IMG/VR virus record: IMGVR_UViG_3300033149_007232
Location: 1 to 41,667 of that record
From: a virus
DNA length: 41,667 nt
Strand: one strand, 5' to 3'
Below the pieces are notes generated by a model. It worked only from the letters and a program-made list of their open reading frames with translations, was not told the DNA's origin and made no database searches. Below are positions 7,474 through 15,688 of this stretch, in pieces (positions within the stretch are counted from its first letter, which is position 1; each line of letters begins with the position of its first letter). The translations under genes were made by a program, and so were the position numbers.

Positions 7474-8605
7474 TGACCACCTCTCTCTCCATTATGTTCC
7501 ATAATTTGTAGAGCCGCTGCATGAGCTCTTCATTTCCTCGCATAGCTGCGAGGATTTCCTCTGCAGAAGCCTTTTTCTTACCCAGCAGATTCTGAACAAA
7601 GGTGCCACGATAAGATTCGCCCCATGTTTGCAGCTGGCCCATGCCAAGCTCCTCAAATCTTGGCTCGCTTGCGCACAATTTTATGTCCGCATCATCCCAT
7701 TCAAATGTAAATTCTTTGTACTCTGCCCAGCTCAAACGCACATAAGGCACGTGTCTGTTCGGGCGGCCTATGGATGATGTCTGAGCCGTAAGCTGGATCG
7801 GAAGGAACAAGTCTTGTTGCTCGAATCCCGATGCAGGACGAACGCGCAGCTCAAAAATCGTCTGGTAGCCAAGAGTTCGCGGACCTGGTGTTATGATTTT
7901 TGCATAGGGCCCTGTGAAAGAGATCTCTTGCCTCTCGTGATTGATCACGATAAAGCTGGCTTGAGCAGGATGAAGCTCACGGGCGATCTTCACGAACGCC
8001 CTGCTCCAAGCTTGGCCATACGGCGCTACAGAAATCGCCATGCCAGAAGCTTCCAATTTCTGCTCGTCTTTTTTCGGCAGCAGAAGCGGCAAAGAGTCAA
8101 GAATAATGAGCCCGCAGGGCTCTGGACCGTCTTTATCCTGGTTCCAGACCCTGCGGGCTTCCTGCAAACCTTTTGCGAAATCTAGAATTGTGGCAATCGT
8201 TGAGGCTAGGGCATCTTCACGCTCTTTCCCCTTGGCCTCTTCGAGATTGACCGCCGTGCGCACGATGAGCAGATGTCGTTTGGACTCTTCATCCCCGAGA
8301 AGGCTCTCAGCTATATCAGCCGGGATCTTATTCTCGGCGTCAATATATAGAGCCCAACCCTGGCTATCGATCATCCAGCGAACTAATTGTAGCGCTAGCG
8401 ATGATTTGCCGGTCTTTCTCGGCCCATGCATATGAACAATGTGACCGAGTGGAAAGACATTTGCCTGCAAGAGATACTGCAGGCACAGCGGCGGCAGCCT
8501 GATGCCGCGATAGACGCGCCGGGATAAATCAACAGCGTCCATGACGTTGTCGCTTCCGAAACGTCTTATCGCGGCGTCCCTGATTTTCTCGATCCAGTTA
8601 TTCAT
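7460..8605 (-). CDS. RecA/Sak4-like recombinase ATPase
   Basis: A 381-residue RecA-fold ATPase. The Walker A motif GPRKTGKSS is at residues 61-69. YIDAEN (E91) matches the RecA catalytic-glutamate region, Walker B is LIILDS with D170, and FIVINHERQ matches the RecA 'NQIR' loop position. It is followed by GPRTLGYQTI, which corresponds to the second DNA-binding-loop region. It would load on single-stranded DNA for strand exchange, working with the SbcCD and UvsW-like proteins of the same operon. A short front region (1-50) and a C-terminal 120 residues without RecA similarity are phage-specific. A strong inverted repeat lies inside the gene at 8109-8159. Confidence 0.85.
   Translation of the reverse strand: MNNWIEKIRDAAIRRFGSDNVMDAVDLSRRVYRGIRLPPLCLQYLLQANVFPLGHIVHMHGPRKTGKSSLALQLVRWMIDSQGWALYIDAENKIPADIAESLLGDEESKRHLLIVRTAVNLEEAKGKEREDALASTIATILDFAKGLQEARRVWNQDKDGPEPCGLIILDSLPLLLPKKDEQKLEASGMAISVAPYGQAWSRAFVKIARELHPAQASFIVINHERQEISFTGPYAKIITPGPRTLGYQTIFELRVRPASGFEQQDLFLPIQLTAQTSSIGRPNRHVPYVRLSWAEYKEFTFEWDDADIKLCASEPRFEELGMGQLQTWGESYRGTFVQNLLGKKKASAEEILAAMRGNEELMQRLYKLWNIMEREVVNGKT
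8109..8159. repeat. Inverted repeat inside the recA-like gene
   Basis: AGCCCGCAGGG (8109-8119) pairs perfectly with CCCTGCGGGCT (8149-8159). The stem extends inward after a one-base bulge by TCTGG (8121-8125) with CCAGA (8144-8148). That gives about 16 base pairs around an 18-base loop. There is no U-tract, so it is not an intrinsic terminator. It encodes residues just before Walker B. Confidence 0.6.
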
Positions 8606-9962
8606 TCTTCTCCTGCTTCGCTTGCAGCTTCTGCGCTTCAGCCTTCAGAAGCTGTTCGAGCCTCTTTGCCTTTTCCTCATCTACAGCAAACTGCCCCGCT
8701 GTTCCGGACAGTGGAGCTGCCTGCTCTCCGCCGGCGGGCTGGGCAGGCTGAGTCGGTGGCTGTACAGGCGGCGCGCCCTGCTGCTGGGAGAGCATCGAAA
8801 GAGCTCTTTCCAAAGCGTCGGGCCGAGGCTGCTGCGCGCGTGGCGCTGCCTGTTGAGATTGAGACTGCTGCTGAATCGAAGCGCTGCGTTTGAGATCGAT
8901 ATACCACTCTCCGGCTTTGCGAAGCCGCATCCCCGGAGAATAGGCCTTGGCGACCTCCTCAGGAAGCAACGACTCATAAGGCGTCTCTCTTAACGCAAAT
9001 GATACCAACTCAGGTCCGTATGCCCGCACAAGAAGTTGGAGCTGCTGCTCAGTTGTCAATTTCCGAAGCACGGGCGTACGGTCGGTTTCCCGCTTGGCTG
9101 CCTCCTCCGCTGACCAAGGATACCACTCTGCACGGATCTCGTCAACCGAAACAGGGCGGCTGAAAGCGGCCTGAGCAGAGAAACGATGCTCTGTAATGTT
9201 CCTCTGCACTTGCCCTTCCAGACGCCTATGTTGTCCATGCAGCTCTATTACAAGGCCGTTTTGTGGATCTACAAGCTGCTCTGGAGCGGCCTGTTGGAAT
9301 AGCTGTCCTTCCCGAATGGCGCGAGTTGCTGTACGCCCAAACTGCAGAATAGCGGGATGCAGCGCGCCCGGGCTCCGCCCATCCTGATATTGGGTATCGG
9401 TATAACTGATCTGCTTGTTATTGAGCAGATGCACGCGGGCAAGCGCCTGCAGTTCCGGCTCGGGTACTGCCGCACCTTCGGTCGGACGAACAGCTTCTCC
9501 GATCTCCGTCAGAAAGCTGCGCCACTGATCCTGACGTGTGAGATATGTCCACTCCGGCGGAACGCCTGTTATTTCGGCCGCCATACGGAGCTTGCGCCAG
9601 ATCAGCATGTAAGGAGAATTGCGTACTGCGCTTCTGAGCGCATCTGGAGAGCTGAGTGATTGAAGCTGCAACACCTCGGTTATGTCAGAGGGAAGCAGCC
9701 AGATTGAAAACTTGCGCCCCGGCAGCCCTGCGAAGTCCACAGCCATCTCGAGATAGATGAATGTGGGTCGCCCTGCCTCCATTGCCGGCCTGATGTCCCC
9801 CGTTTGAACGTCTACATCCGGGAGAAATCGAAACCTGCATAGCGGAGACGCCCGAAACACGGGCGGGGCGCTGGTTTCGTATTTGAGGTTGTTTCTGTAG
9901 CTTTGCATACCATCCTGCGAACCCTTCAGATCCTTCGTTGGGTCGTAATCGAAGTAACTCAC
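8598..9962 (-). CDS. Candidate single-stranded DNA-binding protein
   Basis: A 454-residue protein starting at GTG 9962 with AGGAGG just upstream. Near the N-terminus it has an FRASPLCRFRFLPDVD stretch of the type seen at the start of phage SSB domains (T4 gp32 has a comparable RFLP). A long mixed domain follows to about residue 370. The tail is Gln/Pro/Ala-rich and disordered (SIQQQSQSQQAAPRAQQP), and the last 25 residues are charged and helical. The placement between DNA polymerase and the RecA-like ATPase is where phages often keep an SSB. The assignment is by position and architecture. A virion or other DNA-binding protein is possible. It overlaps the recA-like gene by 8 bases. Confidence 0.5.
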   Translation of the reverse strand: MSYFDYDPTKDLKGSQDGMQSYRNNLKYETSAPPVFRASPLCRFRFLPDVDVQTGDIRPAMEAGRPTFIYLEMAVDFAGLPGRKFSIWLLPSDITEVLQLQSLSSPDALRSAVRNSPYMLIWRKLRMAAEITGVPPEWTYLTRQDQWRSFLTEIGEAVRPTEGAAVPEPELQALARVHLLNNKQISYTDTQYQDGRSPGALHPAILQFGRTATRAIREGQLFQQAAPEQLVDPQNGLVIELHGQHRRLEGQVQRNITEHRFSAQAAFSRPVSVDEIRAEWYPWSAEEAAKRETDRTPVLRKLTTEQQLQLLVRAYGPELVSFALRETPYESLLPEEVAKAYSPGMRLRKAGEWYIDLKRSASIQQQSQSQQAAPRAQQPRPDALERALSMLSQQQGAPPVQPPTQPAQPAGGEQAAPLSGTAGQFAVDEEKAKRLEQLLKAEAQKLQAKQEKNE

Positions 9963-9978
9963 CTTTTCCTCCTTCGTT

Positions 9979-9998
9979 TTTACCCAAATTTGGGTAAA
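9979..9998. promoter_or_regulatory. Perfect 20-bp palindrome, putative operator, copy 1
   Basis: TTTACCCAAATTTGGGTAAA is a perfect 20-base palindrome in the gap between the polymerase stop (10005) and the ribosome binding site of the SSB candidate. Its 14-base core ACCCAAATTTGGGT recurs intact at 34996-35009, and half of it at 24091-24104. On the RNA it would make a nearly loopless hairpin just before the Shine-Dalgarno, so either DNA-level or translational control is possible. Confidence 0.55.
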
Positions 9999-10004
9999 CC
10001 AGGT

Positions 10005-12737
10005 TCACTTGCCAAACTGCTCTGCTAACTCTGTCGAAAGTCCTGCTCGAACCAGCTCTTCCGTAGAAGGCGCTTCGCCCCATCGGAAGTAAAGTGAAAC
10101 CTCGTAATCGAGAGAGACACCGTATCCTGGGATGGGTATCTTTAGCGCGCTCGGAAGGATTTTCTCGAGCAAGGTTTCGACCTCATTTATCGGGCAGTAC
10201 AAAGGAATGTTATCATGCTGATCAGGACAAATCTTGTAGTGCATTTTGTGCTCGTCGCGTAGCTGTTGCAGCCGCGACATAGCCAAGCCTGTCAGGTCTG
10301 CCACAGTACTTTGTATTGCGAAATTGACGGCCTGTCTTTCTTGCCCAGCTTGTATTGATTGCACGGGCGAAGAATACAAGTGTTTGACACGAGACCAAGG
10401 AGTCACCACGTAGCCCGGGCTCTTAACTGCAGCCATCTGTCTGTGTTTATAGCGAACGCATTTAGGGAATGCTTCATCAAGATACTGCAGCCACTTGCGA
10501 CAATCTTCGGGTGTACAGTCTACGCCCGCCTCGATCATCTTCATATGCAGGCTTTCTGGTGTGATAAGATAGGCCCAACCGAAGTTACACGTTTTAGCAT
10601 GATCCCGCAAATGCCCATAGCCATTGGACTTGCACCAATCCTTGGGATTTCCAAACTCAGGCTTGTATGGGAGATCATACATCCGTATCGCCTGTTCTGC
10701 ATGGAGATCCCTAGACGGATCATGCAAAGCGGCAAAAAGCTCGTCGTCCTCTGCAAGCAGTGACAGAACAACAAGCTCAGCCTGTGCATAATCGGCACAA
10801 ACAAGCAAATATCCGGGCGGAGATACGACGATAGAGCGAATAGAAGGAATGGATGGGTCGCCCAGAATTTCTCGAATACGCTCCATCCGACGTCCTGTGA
10901 GATTCTGCAAGTTTGGATTCTTCGTAGAACGTCGGCCAGTCTTCAACGTGCTCCGTATTTCTGGCCTGACGTAGCCGTCCCTATCTATATACGAGGCAAA
11001 GGCACGAGGCTCAGAGATGATTCGTCCGTCCTCTGCGCGCTTAAACGGTTTAAGAAGCTTCGAGACGGGCTGATAGATGATCCGATAATCTGCTAGAAGC
11101 TTTGGAATAGGATGCTTATTGCGCAAAGCGGCCAACACAAACTTATCGGTAGAAGGTGATTCATCGCTGTCGTCGCCAAACCAAGGACTATCAGATGTAG
11201 ACTTTACAGGTGTCAATTTCAGGCGTTTGAACAGCAGCTCTTTTACTTGAGGATAGCTGCGCGGATTGAAGTTCTCCATGCCAACCTTTACAGCCTCTTC
11301 CCGCAACTGCTGCTCAAGCTCCTCACATACACGTCTAAGCACCTGCGAAAGCATCTCCAACCTTTCGAGGTCGATCTTGAAACCGACTTCTTCCGCCTCC
11401 GCAAGCGCCCGCTCTTGCGGGAGAACGATGGTCTGTAGGAGCTTAAACTGCTGCTCCGAGAAGAGCTTCTGCTGAGCGAGCATAACGCGCAGCGTTCCGT
11501 CCGCATCTCCGAGCGCATAAGGAAGCAAGATTTCGTCGGGAATGCCCTTAAACGCATTCTGCTCGATATCGAGCTTATGCTGTTCGACATATTCTTGTTT
11601 TTCGACGTCATAGCGCTGCATATCGGTAAAGCGAATTATCATATCCTCCAGCTTGTGGCTCCTATTCTCCTCAAGAATATGATCCGCAAGCATCGTGTCC
11701 CAAACGACGCGATCGAGAATGCTGAAGCCCAGCTTGGCCTTGATCCAATGATCGTCGGAGCGAATATTTTGCCCGACGATCATCATTCCAGGTCGCAGCA
11801 GAAACTCCTTCAGTTTCTCCGCCGCAACCTCAACAGAGGGCTCAAACGCCGGCTTGAGCTCAGTATCATGCAGAACTATGACTGCCGCATGTCTGGGAGC
11901 CCACGCGAACTGAATGCATCGAAGCTGTCCATCAGGCAGCCTCCCGCCCCATTCGCAATCCAGAGAGACGAGATTGACATCTTCAAGCTCCTCAAACAGC
12001 GCATCAAGCTGAGCTTCGTTTCTTATGATACGCCAATCGCGTTTTTCTTTGGGCCTATGCTCGTTGAAGACCAAACGTTTGAAATTGGCAAGATCCCGCC
12101 TCAGACCCAGCTCCATAAAGCGGGAGTGGGAATAAACTTCGGCGGGATGAACCGTAGCCATTATTTTGCTCGTCACGCCGTAAGGGAATTCATGCTCAAT
12201 AATCGTTCCTCGAACATCGTCGAGTTTCCGACCCAGCACAAATCTCACAGCATCAGAACCCAAAAGCAGAATGTACTTCGGCTTGACGAGCCTTATTTCC
12301 TGATGCAGGAGCCAAGCACACTGTTTGAATTCTTTCACCGCCACTCTTGAACTTGCAGCTGGGAAACGTAGGATATTCGTGACATACATTGTGGCTGGAT
12401 CCAGCCCTTCTTCCCTGCAAAGACGTTCGAAGAATTGGCTGGTCTCGCCGACGAACAGCCGCTGCTGCGCAATCTCCAATCTGCCCGGATGCTTTCCGAT
12501 CACCATAATGTCGCAAGGTCTCGGCCCAAGCGTATCGCCTTTCCATAGGTGCCCGCATAGGAAAGGCACCACTCGACGCTCTCCCTTCTTGACATCCGGC
12601 AACACAATATCGAATGGCTGAACAAGAAGCGAGGTAGCCAGCACTTTTACCTCACAGCCGCAGGCTTCCGCAGTCTCGACTATTGCTGAGCCTATAGGGA
12701 ACCCAGCAATTTCATCCTCAAACTCATCAAGCGTCAT
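10005..12737 (-). CDS. polA: Uracil-DNA-glycosylase-like / DNA polymerase I fusion
   Basis: A 910-residue replicative DNA polymerase of family A with an extra N-terminal domain. Residues about 60-225 are of the UDG superfamily: GKHPGRLE (81-88), RLFVGETSQFF, TNILRFP and HPAE (197-200). The 3'-5' exonuclease is intact: D260/E262 in SLDCEWGG, VGQNIRSDD (about 328), and Y407...D411. Polymerase motif A is CADYAQAEL (D649, E654). The O-helix is R711...K715...F719...Y723. The motif B-side block is RQAVNFAIQSTVADL, and motif C is QHDN (D842). No 5' nuclease is present. Odd points: the third residue of the usual HDE is Asn, and the UDG motif GExPG reads GKHPG. AGGAGG precedes the ATG. Confidence 0.93.
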   Translation of the reverse strand: MTLDEFEDEIAGFPIGSAIVETAEACGCEVKVLATSLLVQPFDIVLPDVKKGERRVVPFLCGHLWKGDTLGPRPCDIMVIGKHPGRLEIAQQRLFVGETSQFFERLCREEGLDPATMYVTNILRFPAASSRVAVKEFKQCAWLLHQEIRLVKPKYILLLGSDAVRFVLGRKLDDVRGTIIEHEFPYGVTSKIMATVHPAEVYSHSRFMELGLRRDLANFKRLVFNEHRPKEKRDWRIIRNEAQLDALFEELEDVNLVSLDCEWGGRLPDGQLRCIQFAWAPRHAAVIVLHDTELKPAFEPSVEVAAEKLKEFLLRPGMMIVGQNIRSDDHWIKAKLGFSILDRVVWDTMLADHILEENRSHKLEDMIIRFTDMQRYDVEKQEYVEQHKLDIEQNAFKGIPDEILLPYALGDADGTLRVMLAQQKLFSEQQFKLLQTIVLPQERALAEAEEVGFKIDLERLEMLSQVLRRVCEELEQQLREEAVKVGMENFNPRSYPQVKELLFKRLKLTPVKSTSDSPWFGDDSDESPSTDKFVLAALRNKHPIPKLLADYRIIYQPVSKLLKPFKRAEDGRIISEPRAFASYIDRDGYVRPEIRSTLKTGRRSTKNPNLQNLTGRRMERIREILGDPSIPSIRSIVVSPPGYLLVCADYAQAELVVLSLLAEDDELFAALHDPSRDLHAEQAIRMYDLPYKPEFGNPKDWCKSNGYGHLRDHAKTCNFGWAYLITPESLHMKMIEAGVDCTPEDCRKWLQYLDEAFPKCVRYKHRQMAAVKSPGYVVTPWSRVKHLYSSPVQSIQAGQERQAVNFAIQSTVADLTGLAMSRLQQLRDEHKMHYKICPDQHDNIPLYCPINEVETLLEKILPSALKIPIPGYGVSLDYEVSLYFRWGEAPSTEELVRAGLSTELAEQFGK

Positions 12738-12747
12738 CAGCCTCCTC

Positions 12748-13788
12748 CTATACTGCTAGCTTTGCCTCCTCCAAGGCATCTTCGATAAGCTTCCCTAGCT
12801 CTTCCCGCTGAAGATCGCCAGGGTCATGACCGCTTGGTATTCTTACTATACCCACTGGATGATTCCGTCTCAGCACCGTCTGCATACGCATCAAGCTCGC
12901 CAGCGCCCTGGGATTGCGATCAGCAAGGTCGGAATCAAAAGCAAAGAGCACCGGCTTGCCTGCCCAGGTGCTTTCGATAAGGGCATGCTGCTTCGCCGAT
13001 ATCCTGCATCCGAAAACGGCTACGCCACAATCTCCAACTTTCAAAGCATCGAAGACGCCTTCCGTGAGAACTACATAGGGTTGATCCTTCGCCCATGCGT
13101 AGTTATATAGAGTGCTGGTTAAACGAGAGCCCTCGAGCGTGTAATATTTGAGTTGAAAGTCACTTGGCTCGTAAGGAAGGCGGCATTGTGCTCCTATGAG
13201 TTTCCCATCTGGGTCATGAATCGGAATAATTATGCGCCCACTTGCAAGCGGGATTCTTTCATCCAAAGGACAGAAACAGATGCCATGCTCAGCAAGCTCC
13301 CTTATATCAAACCCTCGATGCTCCAAATACTGAACCGCTATATGAATAGGCGGTAAATCCGCTATAGATATAAGGTTTTGCGGATAGCAAACCGGCCCCG
13401 CCGGGGCTTTTCGCCCCGGCTTAACGTCAAGAAGGACCGGTGGTCCGCCTCGGCGGATCTCGAGATATAGATTACGTTTGTTTTCGGTTTCTGATAGACA
13501 CGCCTCTTCGTTGAAACACCACGCCAGCCCGTATGGACTGAAATGGACGATTCCATGCGGCGTTTGTATAGAAGCGTCATAAAGGTAGCTTATCCATAGT
13601 CTATAGCGAGTATCATCACAGAACGGGCAACAGACTCGGTAGTTCTCGCCATCTTCTATAACGCGTCCAACAGGCAAGCCGTCGACAAGTTGAATTGTAT
13701 ATGTCGCCTGCTGCCCTTGTTTCGCCACCTTTACGGAACCGAACAGCTCTAAGAGCCTGTTGTACAGGCTCTCGTTGAGCACGTTCAC
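12748..13788 (-). CDS. DnaG-type primase (zinc + TOPRIM)
   Basis: A 346-residue primase. The N-terminal zinc domain has C54-P-F-C57 with C91 and C97. The TOPRIM domain has VVLTEGVFDALKVGD (E243) and FAFDSD (D285, D287), the metal-binding acidic set. It lacks a recognisable C-terminal helicase-binding domain, so it is shorter than bacterial DnaG (about 600) and closer to the primase half of phage primase-helicases. It starts at GTG 13788, overlapping the helicase stop as GTGA, so the two are made together. A GC-rich perfect hairpin (GCCGGGGC-TTTTC-GCCCCGGC, 13400-13420) lies in the coding sequence. Confidence 0.88.
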   Translation of the reverse strand: MNVLNESLYNRLLELFGSVKVAKQGQQATYTIQLVDGLPVGRVIEDGENYRVCCPFCDDTRYRLWISYLYDASIQTPHGIVHFSPYGLAWCFNEEACLSETENKRNLYLEIRRGGPPVLLDVKPGRKAPAGPVCYPQNLISIADLPPIHIAVQYLEHRGFDIRELAEHGICFCPLDERIPLASGRIIIPIHDPDGKLIGAQCRLPYEPSDFQLKYYTLEGSRLTSTLYNYAWAKDQPYVVLTEGVFDALKVGDCGVAVFGCRISAKQHALIESTWAGKPVLFAFDSDLADRNPRALASLMRMQTVLRRNHPVGIVRIPSGHDPGDLQREELGKLIEDALEEAKLAV

Positions 13789-15188
13789 GCTTCGTCCTCC
13801 GCCAAAAACAGCATGGACTGCGTGTCTGTCTTTGCAGGGACGAACCTACACAGCTCTCCTTGAAGCTGAACTCGACATCGTTGCCCCTGCATGCCCGAGC
13901 TGCGTGACTTCGCACAGACGAAATAGCCTCGCCTGTGCTCGTCGAGCATAGAAATCACGCAGCAGTTCTCAGGCCGCCAACCGAGCGAACGCACTTCAGC
14001 AGCGGCATACGTATTGAACCTCTTCGATTCCGCACCGCTTGCGCTTACCTGATGGGTGAGAAGTATCGTGAGCTTATGCTTTTTCGCAAATGCGCTGAGC
14101 TCCGTCATCATACTCATCACCCGCGTGCGCAAAACAGTAGGAGGATCACCGCTTGCAGCCATTGTGCGTTCGACAAGCGGCCATAGCGGATCTATCACTA
14201 GCAAATCAATTTTCCGCTTCTGATGTCTAGTCTCAACAATTCGCAGCAACCCGGGCAGCGCCGCTTCTGCAAGGCTGGCGGAAAGACCATCATGAAGCCA
14301 TAAGTTATGCTGCCCAAGCTTCGCAAGCTCAATTCCGTTTTTTACAGCGGGAGGAAGCAAGTTCGGATCGGAAAAGTCCAGATTCACGAGCTCGTTCCGG
14401 TCGTAGCCAGAAAGCATGCTCAAGGCTCGTATCGTAAACTCCGATATCGGCCTACCATCTGCACCGTCTACGAACGGACGCTGCTCGTATGTTGCGTAGA
14501 AAACGTGATGCCCTTTAACTGCCACAGAAACAGACAGCTGAATTGCAAGAGTCGTCTTGCCTCCGCCAGTGGGTCCGAGAATCACATAAACTTCTGTTGG
14601 TTTCAAACCGCCCGTGAACAGAGCATCCCAGACTGCAACTCCGGTTCGACGTATCGAGGGTCGACCTATATACTTCTGCGGATCTTGCAGAATGTAGAAG
14701 CCGGTCGGGGCCTCCTCGCCCTTTAGAAGCCCAAGAAGCTCCGTTTGCAGCTCTTCAAGCTTTTGCTGAAGCTGCAGCCCATCAAGCGCCGAGAACGAGA
14801 GCTTGCCAAGTTGTGGTTTGACATAGAAATCGACAAGAAACTGTTGCAACAGCTTTATTCCAAGCTCTCGCTCCTGCTTTAACGCTTGAAGCTCGCCCCG
14901 CAAAGCTAAACTGAACAACCCTGCCAGCTTCTCCGCAGCATCGACCTGAAGCTCTCTTGCGCTTTCCTGAAGAGCGAGCTGCAGAGCTTGAGGCGAGGTG
15001 GGAGTTACTCCATAGCGCTTTCGGTAACGATTGCATGCATCGGCCCAAACAGCGAGATAGGCAAGCTGCGGGTTTTCTCTACAGAAGCGAACCACATCTA
15101 TTCTCGCAACAAACAAATCCAGCAAAGCGGGCTCTGCGTGCAGGAACAGCGCAAGCAAAGCTACTTTCTCATCAGACCATACAATCAC
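13785..15188 (-). CDS. dnaB: DnaB-like replicative helicase
   Basis: A 467-residue RecA-type hexameric helicase. A helical N-terminal region (1-160) is followed by the ATPase domain with Walker A GPTGGGKTT (205-213), GHHVFYATYEQ, Walker B LLVIDPLWPL (D333), and the sensor LTILLTHQVS (Q380). A cluster of basic residues follows (FVCAKSRSSGMQGQR). It would unwind the fork and recruit the primase encoded next. It starts at GTG 15188 with a GTGA overlap to the upstream gene. The N-terminal domain does not clearly match the DnaB N-domain, so it may use a phage-specific interaction surface. Confidence 0.88.
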   Translation of the reverse strand: MIVWSDEKVALLALFLHAEPALLDLFVARIDVVRFCRENPQLAYLAVWADACNRYRKRYGVTPTSPQALQLALQESARELQVDAAEKLAGLFSLALRGELQALKQERELGIKLLQQFLVDFYVKPQLGKLSFSALDGLQLQQKLEELQTELLGLLKGEEAPTGFYILQDPQKYIGRPSIRRTGVAVWDALFTGGLKPTEVYVILGPTGGGKTTLAIQLSVSVAVKGHHVFYATYEQRPFVDGADGRPISEFTIRALSMLSGYDRNELVNLDFSDPNLLPPAVKNGIELAKLGQHNLWLHDGLSASLAEAALPGLLRIVETRHQKRKIDLLVIDPLWPLVERTMAASGDPPTVLRTRVMSMMTELSAFAKKHKLTILLTHQVSASGAESKRFNTYAAAEVRSLGWRPENCCVISMLDEHRRGYFVCAKSRSSGMQGQRCRVQLQGELCRFVPAKTDTQSMLFLAEDEA

Positions 15189-15688
15189 GTCAGCACCTCC
15201 TTCAGCTCCGGATCGAGCTGTAGCAGAGCCTCTTTATGCTCGGACGGTAGAGTGAGCCATTCGAGTGAAGCCCTGTCGAGGTATGCTTGACTATCGAGCC
15301 CATACTTTCTGCAGAACACCAGCTTTGTCAGGGCGCTTTCATGTCCATGAATAGAAAGAATAGCCTCAGGAGACGCCTTGCTGAAACGGAGCTCGTCCTC
15401 CATCGCCTCAACCTGGCTTGCCGGGCTCGGAACAACCAGCTCTGTCGTCTGACTCTGGTAGAGAGAGACCATTTTCGGAGACGTAACCTTCTCGACGAAT
15501 GGTTCCGGAAGTCCCATCGCAAAGAGCATATACTTCTCGGCCTCTATTCCACGACTCTGAAGCGTTGCGGCCAACTTATCGAAGAACGGCTTATGACGCG
15601 CTTTCAGCTGGTAGGATGGAAGCTCTTGCCGCCTATAGATGACATAGAGCTGCTGCAAGAGCTCCGACAGCCGCTCCAATGCATTCAC
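15185..15688 (-). CDS. Hypothetical protein, possible helicase accessory
   Basis: A 167-residue, mostly helical protein starting at GTG 15688 (GTGA overlap with the UvsW-like gene) and overlapping the DnaB gene by four bases. No catalytic motif is visible. The block SELLQQLYVIYRRQELPSYQ is helical, a central segment (about 70-110) looks loop-rich, and the C-terminus is acidic and Leu-rich. Helicase loaders and accessory factors in phages often sit directly before the helicase gene and are coupled to it. That is the basis for the suggestion and it is inference only. Confidence 0.6.
   Translation of the reverse strand: MNALERLSELLQQLYVIYRRQELPSYQLKARHKPFFDKLAATLQSRGIEAEKYMLFAMGLPEPFVEKVTSPKMVSLYQSQTTELVVPSPASQVEAMEDELRFSKASPEAILSIHGHESALTKLVFCRKYGLDSQAYLDRASLEWLTLPSEHKEALLQLDPELKEVLT

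Noticed and set aside
8541-8993. Long plus-strand open frames over minus-strand genes.
   Set aside because: They are shadows: no ribosome binding sites, low-complexity composition, and the opposite strand has a recognised gene.
10086-10096. AGTAAAGTGA on the plus strand, matching part of the promoter-like element.
   Set aside because: It is inside the polymerase coding sequence with no CTAAAT box at the right distance.
12840-12860. TATAGTAAGA on the minus strand as a third copy of the promoter-like element.
   Set aside because: It lies in the primase coding sequence and the position 17 bases upstream reads CTGAGA, not CTAAAT.
13400-13420. GC-rich hairpin in the primase gene as a terminator.
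   Set aside because: It is inside coding sequence, and no U-tract follows on the minus strand.
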